This document shows positions 1 to 6,077 of a stretch of 13,403 bases of DNA, one piece after another (the stretch's first letter is position 1; each line of letters starts with the position of its first letter). Under the pieces are notes generated by a model that saw nothing but the letters and a program-made list of their open reading frames with translations, was not told where the DNA came from and did not search any database. The position numbers and the translations under genes were made by a program. Source of the stretch: Candidatus Zambryskibacteria bacterium CG_4_9_14_3_um_filter_40_16 (GTDB taxonomy: Bacteria; Patescibacteriota; Minisyncoccia; Phycocordibacterales; Zambryskibacteraceae); contig PFXE01000021.1 of NCBI GenBank assembly GCA_002791475.1, forward strand, positions 1-13,403. The letters are read 5' to 3'.

Positions 1-122
1 TCTCCGGTTTCTATATTAAGAACGGGAATTTTATAATTTTCCTTCAAAAAATTCTCAATGAGATTAGCTTGAGTTCCCTTACCGCTACCCGAATTGCCTA
101 TAAATATAAAAGCTTTTTGCAT
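1..122 (-). CDS. adk: Adenylate kinase family nucleoside monophosphate kinase, N-terminal part
   Basis: Cut by the window edge; only the first 40 codons are visible, read from the ATG at 122-120. The protein begins MQKAFIFIGNSGSGKGTQ, a Walker A P-loop of the adenylate kinase type (family consensus GxPGxGKGTQ), and about 20 residues later has IETG, which takes the place of the ISTGD segment that lines the AMP site. The family converts ATP plus AMP to two ADP in the cytoplasm. The segment between the P-loop and the ETG motif is slightly longer than in E. coli Adk, as I recall for Parcubacteria homologues. The position after secY is the classical spc-operon place of adk, which supports the call. 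A different NMP kinase of the same fold cannot be excluded, since the lid and C-terminal half are outside the window. Confidence 0.85.
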   Translation of the reverse strand, partial: MQKAFIFIGNSGSGKGTQANLIENFLKENYKIPVLNIETG

Positions 123-128
123 ATAAAA

Positions 129-134
129 ATTATA
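129..134 (-). promoter_or_regulatory. Possible -10 box just ahead of adk
   Basis: The minus strand reads TATAAT, ending only 6 nt before the adk ATG, with a weak TTTATA 17 nt further upstream. If used, transcription would start at or next to the ATG and give a leaderless adk mRNA. The region is A+T-rich, so chance is a real alternative. Confidence 0.25.
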
Positions 135-155
135 TCTTTTATCTCCGAACTTATA

Positions 156-183
156 AACCGCCCCTTAATGGCCTTTGGGGGTT
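156..183 (-). other. Hairpin in the secY-adk gap
   Basis: The 140-nt gap between secY and adk holds an imperfect inverted repeat. In the mRNA sense AACCCCC pairs with GGGCGGTT, giving seven pairs with one bulged C and a 13-nt loop. It is not followed by a T-run, so it does not look like an intrinsic terminator. It may be a processing or stability element between the last two genes seen here. Nothing else is recognisable in this gap. Confidence 0.3.
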
Positions 184-262
184 ATTTAAAACAAACTCCG
201 CGAGTGTTTTCTGTTTGTTTTCTATCTGTTTTCTCTCCGAGTAAAAGCCATAAAACAATTGA

Positions 263-1534
263 TTAGTATTCTCTTATGGAAACTTGGGCATTAATCTTTT
301 TTATCAAATCAATAACAACAGATACCACAATAAGAAGAGCGGTGCCACCAATAGAAAGAGAGTGTATGCCCGTTATGCCTCTTATTATAAGGGGCAAAAT
401 AGCTATAACGCCGAGAAAAAGCGCGCCGACCAAAGTCAGCCTGGTTAATATTTTGGAGATGTATTGGGAAGTTGGAGTCCCCGGTCTAACCCCTGGAATA
501 AAAGCTCCGCTTTTTTGTAAATTGCCTGAAATCATTTCCGGGTCAAAGGTTACGGCCGTGTAGAAATAGGTAAAGAGGAAAACCAAGATAAAATACATTG
601 CTCCGTAAACCCACTGGTTTGCCAGAGTGTTAAGAACAAGATTGGAAATGGAGCTTAAAACCACACTGTTTATATTAGAAAGGAAATTAAAAATCATTTG
701 AGGAAAAAGAAGAATGGAAAGAGCAAAAATAATCGGAATTACTCCGGCTTGATTAAGTCGGATTGGAAGATATGTGGATATACCCCCATAGACCTTCATT
801 CCTCTTACGCGCTTGGCATAAGTTATCGGTATGGGCCTTTCCGCTTCCGTAACCACCACAACCCCATAAGTAATGACCAGAGTTGTTACAAGAAAAACAA
901 GATAGAGAGGAATTTGCGAAACATTAAATGTATAAAATAGTTGAGACGCGATAGAAGGCAACCCTGCCACAATGCCTGCAAAAATTATAATTGATGCTCC
1001 ATTACCCACCCCAAACTCTGAAATAAGCTCTCCAATCCACATTATGAGAACCGCTCCTGCGGTTATGATAAATAAGTTTGTAATTAGAGAAAAAGAAGAC
1101 AGGGCATCAATGGCCCCATTTCTAGAGAGAAGGGTGATAAATCCAAAACCCTGTATAACGGCCATGGGTACGGTCAATAATCGGCTGTATTGAGAAAACT
1201 TCTTCCTTCCCGCCTCTCCCTCTTCCTGATACATCGCCTTGATTTTGGGGGACATAATGGTTAAAAGTTGCATTATTATGGATGCAGTTATAAATGGTCC
1301 CACTCCTAACATTATTATTGAAAGATTGGTAAGACCCCCTCCTGAAAAAAGATTCAAAAGACCGAGAAATTCATTTCCAGAAAAGAAAGCCTGGAGTCTT
1401 TCGGTGTTTACCCCAGGAATAGGTATGGTTGCCAAAAACCTAAAAACTATTAAAGCTCCCAAAAGAAATAGCAATCGCCCTTTGAGAGAACCGTCCCCTA
1501 CTACCAATTTTAGTTTGCCTATCAAATTTTTCAT
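263..1534 (-). CDS. secY: Preprotein translocase channel subunit SecY
   Basis: SecY forms the protein-conducting channel in the inner membrane with SecE/SecG and works with SecA and the ribosome. The 423-residue product (E. coli 443) shows about ten hydrophobic segments, roughly at residues 20-38, 70-92, 116-137, 147-167, 175-195, 208-228, 263-285, 307-328, 364-385 and 392-412. Family landmarks are present: IPIPGVN after the first segment, the SGGGLTNLSIIMLGVGPFI stretch leading from the plug into the second segment, the basic cytoplasmic loop ITYAKRVRG, and GVRPGTPTSQYI followed by the RLTLVGALFL segment. The ATG at 1534 follows the rplO stop by 24 nt and has no Shine-Dalgarno sequence. The gene sits in the standard place after rplO, so membrane insertion capacity is made together with ribosomes. 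No truncation is visible. Confidence 0.98.
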   Translation of the reverse strand: MKNLIGKLKLVVGDGSLKGRLLFLLGALIVFRFLATIPIPGVNTERLQAFFSGNEFLGLLNLFSGGGLTNLSIIMLGVGPFITASIIMQLLTIMSPKIKAMYQEEGEAGRKKFSQYSRLLTVPMAVIQGFGFITLLSRNGAIDALSSFSLITNLFIITAGAVLIMWIGELISEFGVGNGASIIIFAGIVAGLPSIASQLFYTFNVSQIPLYLVFLVTTLVITYGVVVVTEAERPIPITYAKRVRGMKVYGGISTYLPIRLNQAGVIPIIFALSILLFPQMIFNFLSNINSVVLSSISNLVLNTLANQWVYGAMYFILVFLFTYFYTAVTFDPEMISGNLQKSGAFIPGVRPGTPTSQYISKILTRLTLVGALFLGVIAILPLIIRGITGIHSLSIGGTALLIVVSVVIDLIKKINAQVSIREY

Positions 1535-1558
1535 TTTAAATATTGGGACAATAACCCC

Positions 1559-1996
1559 TTATGCCTTACCGCCCGCTTTTTCTATTTTCTTTTTTGCTTC
1601 GGCAGAAATAAAACAGTTTCTAACTGTTATTTTTTTTGTTATATCTCCGGAAGCTAGTATTTTAACTCTTGGGTGTTTTCCTCCGATTTTTTTTATAATC
1701 TTCTTTTGGAAAAGCGATTCTGGCGAAACTATTTCTCCCGCGACAAAAAGTTTGTTGATTGATGACAGATTAACCCCTGTCATTTTTACCTTTATTGGGG
1801 TATTTAGATTTTTGCCACGACCGCGCAGTTTGGGTAATCTCTTTATAATATCCCTCATTTCGGGACGTTTTTTTCTTCCCGCTCTGACATTCTGACCCTT
1901 TGTTCCCTTGCCAGAAGTTTTTCCACGCTTCCCCCCACGCCCGATGTATTGGGGTTTTTTGTTTTTATTTTTTCTCTTTATATTGTGCAGTTGCAT
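1559..1996 (-). CDS. rplO: 50S ribosomal protein L15
   Basis: L15 is a late-assembly protein of the large subunit. The 145 residues match the usual length (E. coli 144). The N-terminal extended tail that runs into 23S rRNA is clear, with GRGGKRGKTSGKGTKGQ at about residues 19-35, followed by the basic RAGRKKRPE. The globular C-terminal half ends with VRNCFISAEAKKKIEKAGG, the usual L15 end. The ATG at 1996 lies only 2 nt after the rpsE stop, which suggests translational coupling. In most bacteria rpmD (L30) lies between rpsE and rplO; here there is no room for it. Confidence 0.98.
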   Translation of the reverse strand: MQLHNIKRKNKNKKPQYIGRGGKRGKTSGKGTKGQNVRAGRKKRPEMRDIIKRLPKLRGRGKNLNTPIKVKMTGVNLSSINKLFVAGEIVSPESLFQKKIIKKIGGKHPRVKILASGDITKKITVRNCFISAEAKKKIEKAGGKA

Positions 1997-1998
1997 AT

Positions 1999-2613
1999 TT
2001 ATTTAAATCTTGGTGTCACTGTCTTAGAGAGTTGTGACAGTGCCTTTAGAGCGGCTTTGGCATTGTTTACTGGATTTTTTGAGGTGGATAAAATCTTCGC
2101 GTTAACGGAGGTCAGCCCCGCCATTTCAAGAACAGTCCTAACCGAGCTTCCCGCCAGAAGTCCGCGACCGGGAGCCGGTATTATTATAACCTTTGATCCT
2201 CCAAATTTCGCCAAACTATCGTGGGGTATGGACATATTCTTTGTAACCTTCACATCTATCATATTTTTCTTTGCCTCCCTTAATGCTTTTTCTATGGCTA
2301 GAGGCGTGTCTCCCGCCTTTCCTTGTCCTATCCCAACCTTGCCTTTGCGATTTCCGGCAACCAGGGTTACAGAAAAGGTAAACCTTCTTCCCCCAGCAGC
2401 CACTCTTGTGACTCTTCTTATGCTGACAATTTTATTATCAAACTCTGACCTTGGTCTGCTTTCTTTTCTTGAAGAACGGCGCGGATTCTTCTTGTAATCT
2501 TTTTTCGCCAATCTTTCATTTGGAGCGCGGGAATCGTCTTTGGACGAACCTCCGTCCGCAACATCCGCTTTCTTCTCAACCTCTTCTTTTTTTTCTATTT
2601 CTTTTTCGCTCAT
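1999..2613 (-). CDS. rpsE: 30S ribosomal protein S5 with long charged N-terminal tail
   Basis: S5 lies at the mRNA entry side of the small subunit and takes part in decoding accuracy. The product has 204 residues against 167 in E. coli. Residues 1 to about 55 form an extra tail that is first acidic/lysine-rich (EKEIEKKEEVEKK) and then arginine-rich (RRSSRKESRPRS), with no hydrophobic core, so probably disordered. The S5 double-stranded-RNA-binding fold begins near residue 57, with VTRVAAGGRRFTFSV and KVGIGQGKAGDTPLAIEKA; the C-terminal domain has GRGLLAGSSVRTVLEMAG and the NPVNNAKAAL segment. The usual C-terminal tail of E. coli S5 is short here. The ATG at 2613 follows the rplR stop by 2 nt, which fixes the start and keeps the tail in the reading frame. 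Confidence 0.97.
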   Translation of the reverse strand: MSEKEIEKKEEVEKKADVADGGSSKDDSRAPNERLAKKDYKKNPRRSSRKESRPRSEFDNKIVSIRRVTRVAAGGRRFTFSVTLVAGNRKGKVGIGQGKAGDTPLAIEKALREAKKNMIDVKVTKNMSIPHDSLAKFGGSKVIIIPAPGRGLLAGSSVRTVLEMAGLTSVNAKILSTSKNPVNNAKAALKALSQLSKTVTPRFK

Positions 2614-2615
2614 TT

Positions 2616-2972
2616 TTATAGTGATAATCCCCCCTCTCTCGCGCCTTCTGCCAGTAATTTTATTTGCCCCGTATAAATATAACCCCCTCTATCAAACACA
2701 ACCTTTTTGACTTTTTTTGCAAGCGCCTTTGAGGCGATTGTTTTGCCCAACTCCTTGGCACTGCCACTTTGGGTTTTCTTGCCGGTCACATCTTTATTGC
2801 TGGCAGAAACAATCGTCGTGCCAGAACTGTCATCAATAACCTGGGCGTAAAGATATTTGTTTGATTTAAAAACAGAAAGTCTTGGGCGTTCTTTGGTGCC
2901 GGATATTTTAAAGCGAATTTTCGCGTGTCTGCGTTCTCTTTTTAAATTTTTTGTTTGTTCTCTATTCTGCAT
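2616..2972 (-). CDS. rplR: 50S ribosomal protein L18
   Basis: L18 binds 5S rRNA with L5 and helps place it in the central protuberance. The 118 residues match the family (E. coli 117). A basic N-terminus (KNLKRERRHAKIRFKISGT) leads into RPRLSVFKSNKYLYAQVIDD, and the end holds FDRGGYIYTGQIKLLAEGAREGGL, the conserved L18 C-terminus. The ATG at 2972 lies 4 nt from the rplF stop, and the stop lies 2 nt before rpsE, so coupling is likely. No Shine-Dalgarno sequence is present. Confidence 0.98.
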   Translation of the reverse strand: MQNREQTKNLKRERRHAKIRFKISGTKERPRLSVFKSNKYLYAQVIDDSSGTTIVSASNKDVTGKKTQSGSAKELGKTIASKALAKKVKKVVFDRGGYIYTGQIKLLAEGAREGGLSL

Positions 2973-2976
2973 AATA

Positions 2977-3516
2977 TTAGGCTGTCGTTTTCTTTCCCTG
3001 TTTTATTTTAACAACCTCGTCTTTATATCTTATACCTTTCCCTTTATACGGTTCGGGTTTCTTTAGGGAGCGTATGTGAGCGGCAAAACTGCCGACCAAC
3101 TCTTTGTCTATTCCAGAAATAGTAATTGCATTTTTTTCAACCAAAGCTTTAATACCTTGGGGTATGGGTACTTCAACGGGGTGAGAAAAACCCAATGCAA
3201 AAACCAATTTGTCTCCTTTATTCTCAACTCTGAAACCAATCCCTTCAATCAAAAGATTTTTTTCAAAGCCAGAAGATACGCCCCTAACCATATTTGAAAC
3301 ATGGGAGGCGTAAGTTCCCCACAAAACAGCCGCTTCATCATCATCTTCTTTCTTGGGTTTTAATCTTATGGTGTTGTCTGCAATACTCAACTCCAATTTG
3401 TCATCAATGTCGCGAGACATTTCTCCCAACGGCCCCTTAACAGAAAAATTATGCCCAGAAATTGACCCTTCGGTTTTTGCGGGTAAAACTATTTCTTTTT
3501 TCCCTATTCGTGACAT
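2977..3516 (-). CDS. rplF: 50S ribosomal protein L6
   Basis: L6 binds near the sarcin-ricin loop and the GTPase-factor site of the large subunit. The 179 residues match the usual length (E. coli 177). The start MSRIGKKEIVLP is typical, the two repeated L6 folds follow, and the signature KPEPYKGKGIRYKDE lies near residues 154-168. The ATG at 3516 is preceded by AAAATCAACC, the same sequence that precedes the rpsH ATG. The upstream gap of 169 nt is unusually wide for this operon and is full of hairpins. Confidence 0.98.
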   Translation of the reverse strand: MSRIGKKEIVLPAKTEGSISGHNFSVKGPLGEMSRDIDDKLELSIADNTIRLKPKKEDDDEAAVLWGTYASHVSNMVRGVSSGFEKNLLIEGIGFRVENKGDKLVFALGFSHPVEVPIPQGIKALVEKNAITISGIDKELVGSFAAHIRSLKKPEPYKGKGIRYKDEVVKIKQGKKTTA

Positions 3517-3563
3517 GGTTGATTTTGTTATCGAACGTTGTGAGATTTACAAAATCACCACCC

Positions 3564-3569
3564 TGTCAA
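3564..3569 (-). promoter_or_regulatory. Isolated -35-like TTGACA upstream of rplF
   Basis: The minus strand carries TTGACA about 48 nt before rplF, just after a small hairpin. The same hexamer, with the same preceding T, occurs in the gaps before rpsS and rpsN. Here no acceptable -10 box lies 15-18 nt downstream (best nearby sequence TGTAAA at 12 nt), so promoter activity is doubtful. Confidence 0.2.
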
Positions 3570-3571
3570 AT

Positions 3572-3611
3572 AAACTCCTAAAGAGTTTTTCTTTCGCTAT
3601 GCGAAAGAAAA
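3572..3611 (-). repeat. Two adjoining hairpins between rpsH and rplF
   Basis: At 3587-3611 an 11-bp perfect inverted repeat (core arms TTTCTTTCGC and GCGAAAGAAA) encloses only 3 nt. Directly next to it, at 3572-3588, AAACTC and GAGTTT pair around a 5-nt loop. On the mRNA strand that loop is TTTAG, the same as in the hairpin at 4389-4401. They stand downstream of the large stem at 3619-3690. They may be mRNA processing or stability elements; a terminator is less likely because rplF and the rest of the spc genes follow. Confidence 0.6.
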
Positions 3612-3618
3612 TTGACGG

Positions 3619-3690
3619 GGTAATGTTTTGTACCCACATTTGAAAATTCAACGAAAATTAAATTCTCAAATGTGGAACAAAGCCATTACC
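3619..3690 (-). promoter_or_regulatory. Large RNA stem including the rpsH stop codon
   Basis: In the mRNA sense the sequence can fold into one long interrupted stem: an outer 7 bp (GGTAATG with CATTACC), a middle 5 bp (TTTGT with ACAAA) and an inner 15 bp with one G-U pair (CCACATTTGAGAATT with AATTTTCAAATGTGG), closing a 12-nt loop at 3649-3660. The rpsH stop codon lies in the outer 5' arm, so a terminating ribosome would open it. Pairing on this scale is well above what an intergenic gap of 169 nt would give by chance. Its role is inferred: coupling, processing or autogenous control. Confidence 0.6.
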
Positions 3691-4072
3691 AAATTTCAAA
3701 AAGCGCTTCACCACCCAAATGTTCCTTTCTTGCTTCTATGCCGGTTTTTATCCCCTTGGGAGTAGTTAATATGAGCGATCCGTATCCATTTTTTACTTGC
3801 CTTATTTCTGTACTTTTTTTATAAATTCTGCGAGAAGGTTTTGAAACCCTTTTTACATTTTGTATTCTCGGCAAATCATTTTGATATAAAAGTTCAATTT
3901 CAATGATTTTTGTTTTTTTACCCTTTTTGGTTGCAGATTTCACATAGCCCTGCTTCTCTAAAACAGAACCGATTTCCATTTTAAGTTTTGAGTACGGCAA
4001 GGTAAGAGAATCTTTTCTTGATTCGCCGGCATTTTTAATCCTTGTAATCATATCTGCGATTGGGTCTGTCAT
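3686..4072 (-). CDS. rpsH: 30S ribosomal protein S8
   Basis: S8 is a primary 16S rRNA binder of the central domain. In E. coli it also represses the spc operon by binding its mRNA. The 128 residues match the family (E. coli 130). The N-terminus MTDPIADMITRIKNA is typical and the C-terminal RNA-binding part has LTTPKGIKTGIEARKEHLGGE followed by ALFEIW. The ATG at 4072 is preceded by AAAATCAACC, as in rplF, and lies 25 nt after the rpsN stop. The stop codon is buried in a long potential hairpin, which is worth noting for a gene whose product is a known mRNA-binding regulator. Confidence 0.98.
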   Translation of the reverse strand: MTDPIADMITRIKNAGESRKDSLTLPYSKLKMEIGSVLEKQGYVKSATKKGKKTKIIEIELLYQNDLPRIQNVKRVSKPSRRIYKKSTEIRQVKNGYGSLILTTPKGIKTGIEARKEHLGGEALFEIW

Positions 4073-4097
4073 GGTTGATTTTTAATGAGAGAATCCT

Positions 4098-4283
4098 TTA
4101 CCAACTTGATTTTTTTATACCGGGAATTTTACCTTCATTGGCAAGCTCACGAAAACATATGCGACACAAATCAAAGTTTCTCATATATCCTCGCTTTCGA
4201 CCACATTTAAAGCAACGCTTAACAGCCCTCGTAGCAAACTTGGGTTTCTTGAGAGAGCGAGCTATTACTGATTTCTTTGCCAT
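4098..4283 (-). CDS. rpsN: 30S ribosomal protein S14, zinc-binding type
   Basis: S14 sits in the head of the small subunit next to S3 and S10. This is the short zinc-ribbon form (61 residues, also written rpsZ): C24-x2-C27 and C40-x2-C43 are all present, followed by the conserved C-terminus with GKIPGIKKSSW. The ATG at 4283 follows MAKKSVIARSLKKPKF, a normal start. The gene keeps its usual place between rplE and rpsH. A gap of 181 nt with a promoter-like sequence and RNA structure lies upstream, so rpsN-rpsH may have their own transcript. Confidence 0.98.
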   Translation of the reverse strand: MAKKSVIARSLKKPKFATRAVKRCFKCGRKRGYMRNFDLCRICFRELANEGKIPGIKKSSW

Positions 4284-4310
4284 ATGATAGATTTTATTGA
4301 GTAAAACGAT

Positions 4311-4381
4311 TAGAAAATTATCACCATAAATCCTGTGGGATGATGGGAAAACTTGCTATCGCTCACTCTTTTAATTTTCTA
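4311..4381 (-). promoter_or_regulatory. Structured leader upstream of rpsN
   Basis: TAGAAAATTA at 4311-4320 and TAATTTTCTA at 4372-4381 are a perfect 10-bp inverted repeat around 51 nt. Inside it, in the mRNA sense, ATCC-CACA-GGAT forms a small hairpin extended by CCAT/ATGG across a 1x2 internal loop. The whole lies about 30 nt before the rpsN ATG and downstream of the predicted promoter, so it would be in the leader. A role in control of rpsN-rpsH is an inference only. Confidence 0.4.
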
Positions 4382-4382
4382 C

Positions 4383-4401
4383 AAAAAAACGCCTAAAGCG
4401 T
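4383..4401 (-). terminator. Terminator-like hairpin with T-run
   Basis: In the mRNA sense ACGC and GCGT pair around TTTAG and are followed by six to seven T. The stem is only 4 bp, which is weak for an intrinsic terminator. It lies directly downstream of the predicted -10 box at 4410-4415, so it would be at the very 5' end of a transcript begun there, or could weaken read-through from rplE. Confidence 0.35.
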
Positions 4402-4409
4402 GGAAGTTC

Positions 4410-4438
4410 ATCCTAACAAGGTCGCTTCGTATTGTCAA
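4410..4438 (-). promoter_or_regulatory. Candidate promoter for rpsN-rpsH
   Basis: On the minus strand TTGACA (4433-4438) is followed after 17 nt by TAGGAT (4410-4415, four of six matches to TATAAT). The flanks TCGTTTGACAATA and TTGTTAG recur in the candidate promoter before rpsS, which strengthens the call. The predicted start near 4403 would give a leader of about 120 nt. Confidence 0.5.
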
Positions 4439-4464
4439 ACGACTGGTTAAAACAAGGGCTAATG

Positions 4465-5019
4465 TTAATTTAACGCCTTATCCTCTGTCTTTTTAAACGG
4501 GAATAACAAATGATTCATAAACAACCTTGTTTCTTCTTTATTGCGAGATGATGAAACGATGGTTACCGAAAGCCCAAATACATCCTTCAGTTCCTCATCA
4601 GAAGTTTCTGGGAAAATTGTATGTTCTTTGATGCCTAAAGTATAATTACCCATTTCATCTATGGCTTTAGAAGATACGCCTCTAAAATCTTTTGTTCTGG
4701 GTAAGGCAATATTTATCAGCTTATCTAAAAAGTCATACATTCTCTTGCCACGAAGCGTCACCTGAAGTCCCACGGGGTCCCCCTGGCGCACCTTGAAAGC
4801 GGCAACGGACTGTTTGGCGCCTCTCAAAGAAGGCTTCTGCCCGGTAATTTTTGAAAGGCGGTCTAAAGCCAATTCCTTTTTCTTTGGGTCTTTAAAAGAT
4901 CCTGTGCCGACATTTACAACAACTTTTGTAATTCTGGGCGCTTGCATGGGGTTTTTATAACCCATTTTCCCTTTTAGTGCTTCAAAAGTATTTTTAATTT
5001 TTTTCTGAATTGGTTCCAT
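4465..5019 (-). CDS. rplE: 50S ribosomal protein L5
   Basis: L5 binds 5S rRNA together with L18 and contacts the P-site tRNA. The 184 residues are close to the usual 179. Landmarks are PRITKVVVNVGTGSF near residues 28-42, GQKPSLRGAKQSVAAFKVRQG (the ITGQKP..T.AK.S...FK.R.G signature), and PRTKDFRGVS with GNYTLGIKEHTIFPE in the second half. The C-terminus carries FMNHLLFPFKK. The ATG at 5019 lies 19 nt after the rplX stop and has no Shine-Dalgarno sequence. Confidence 0.98.
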   Translation of the reverse strand: MEPIQKKIKNTFEALKGKMGYKNPMQAPRITKVVVNVGTGSFKDPKKKELALDRLSKITGQKPSLRGAKQSVAAFKVRQGDPVGLQVTLRGKRMYDFLDKLINIALPRTKDFRGVSSKAIDEMGNYTLGIKEHTIFPETSDEELKDVFGLSVTIVSSSRNKEETRLFMNHLLFPFKKTEDKALN

Positions 5020-5038
5020 TCTACAAAATTTATTTTTG

Positions 5039-5344
5039 TTACACCTCCGTCTTACTCTTTTGGGTGATTCTTACTTTCTTGTCATTCACCATTTTCACCC
5101 CCAATCTTGTCGGTTTGTTGGTTTTGGGATCCACAAACATAACGTTAGACACGTGGAAAGGGGAAGCTTGGTCAATAATTTGTCCTTTCTGCCCGGAACT
5201 TTTTGGTTTCTTGTGAATTTTTCTGATGTTTATTCCAGCGACAACAATTTTATTATCAGAAGGAATCGCCAAGGTAACCTTGCCCGTTTTTCCCTTGTCT
5301 TTCCCTGAAATCACTATGACATTGTCGTCTTTTTTAATTTTCAT
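5039..5344 (-). CDS. rplX: 50S ribosomal protein L24
   Basis: L24 starts assembly of the large subunit by binding near the 5' end of 23S rRNA. The 101 residues match the family (E. coli 104). The KOW motif is at the N-terminus (DNVIVISGKDKGKTGKV), followed by VAGINIRKIHKKP and a C-terminal VSNVMFVDPKTNKPTRLGVK, all typical. A gap of 116 nt separates it from rplN and holds a candidate promoter, so rplX-rplE may be read from an additional start. The ATG at 5344 is the natural first codon. Confidence 0.98.
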   Translation of the reverse strand: MKIKKDDNVIVISGKDKGKTGKVTLAIPSDNKIVVAGINIRKIHKKPKSSGQKGQIIDQASPFHVSNVMFVDPKTNKPTRLGVKMVNDKKVRITQKSKTEV

Positions 5345-5380
5345 TCCGATAGAAATTTTTTATTTTATGAATCGTGCTAT

Positions 5381-5408
5381 ATCCTACTCATTTTTTTACT
5401 CTTGTCTA
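5381..5408 (-). promoter_or_regulatory. Candidate promoter for rplX
   Basis: The minus strand reads TAGACA (5403-5408; five of six to TTGACA), 16 nt, then TAGGAT (5381-5386), the same -10 hexamer as the candidate before rpsN. A start near 5374 would give a leader of about 30 nt. It is weaker than the others because the T at position 2 of the -35 box is lost. Confidence 0.35.
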
Positions 5409-5460
5409 CCTCTTATGAAAATTCTTTACATTAAAACCTCTGGTAGTGCGAGTAAATTTT

Positions 5461-5832
5461 TTAAACCACTTCCTGCGCCAAAGATACAATCTGCTGAAAC
5501 CCCTTTTCACTTAACTCCCTGGGGATGGGACCAAACACCCTTCCAGCTATTGGCTCATGCTTTGTTTTGTCTACTATCACCACCGCATTTTCATCAAAGC
5601 GAACATATGATCCGTCAACTCTTCTAAAGGGGTATCTTTGTCGCACAACCACCGCATATAAAACATCTTTCTTTTTTACTGTTTTACGAGGTTGCGCGCT
5701 TTGAACGGAGAGGATAACCAAATCTCCTATTCTTGCGTATCTTTTTTTTGAACCTCCGGGAATCTTGAAAACTCTGCCGAATTTCGCTCCGGAGTTATCA
5801 GCTATTTTAACTATGGATTGTGGTTGTATCAT
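5461..5832 (-). CDS. rplN: 50S ribosomal protein L14
   Basis: L14 lies at the subunit interface and helps form bridges to 16S rRNA. The 123 residues equal the standard length. MIQPQSIVKIADNSGAK is the conserved opening; GGSKKRYARIGDLVILSV and VRQRYPFRRVDGSYVRFDEN, followed by the AVVIVD strand and GRVFGPIPREL, are family hallmarks. It starts 1 nt after the rpsQ stop, which points to coupling. Nothing unusual is seen. Confidence 0.99.
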   Translation of the reverse strand: MIQPQSIVKIADNSGAKFGRVFKIPGGSKKRYARIGDLVILSVQSAQPRKTVKKKDVLYAVVVRQRYPFRRVDGSYVRFDENAVVIVDKTKHEPIAGRVFGPIPRELSEKGFQQIVSLAQEVV

Positions 5833-5833
5833 A

Positions 5834-6076
5834 TTAAGAAATTACTATAAACCTTTTGTCTTTTGAAATTGGTTTTGTTTCTTGGATTTCTGTTTTTTCG
5901 CCAATTTTTTTTGTGTTGCCTGGATTATGCGCTTTATATCTCTTTTTGTGTCTGATGTACTTTCCGTACTTGGGATGTTTTATATATCGCTCTACAGAAA
6001 CCACCACCGTGTCCTTCATTTTGTCAGACACCACCACTCCAACAAGTTTTTTCCCTTTTTTTATGTTCTCACTCAT
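5834..6076 (-). CDS. rpsQ: 30S ribosomal protein S17
   Basis: S17 is a primary binder of the 5' domain of 16S rRNA with an OB fold. The 80 residues are close to E. coli (84). GVVVSDKMKDTVVVSVERY and HPKYGKYIRHKKRYKAHNP match the conserved core, and the C-terminus has GEKTEIQETKPISKDKRF, the S17 signature. It lies 1 nt from both rpmC and rplN and belongs to the most compact part of the cluster. Confidence 0.98.
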   Translation of the reverse strand: MSENIKKGKKLVGVVVSDKMKDTVVVSVERYIKHPKYGKYIRHKKRYKAHNPGNTKKIGEKTEIQETKPISKDKRFIVIS

Positions 6077-6077
6077 T

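Noticed and set aside
1239..1895. 218-codon open frame on the plus strand across the start of secY and rplO
   Set aside because: It is antisense to two certain genes and its product is a compositional by-product with no family features. The same holds for other plus-strand frames, such as 1949-2497 and 6725-7198.
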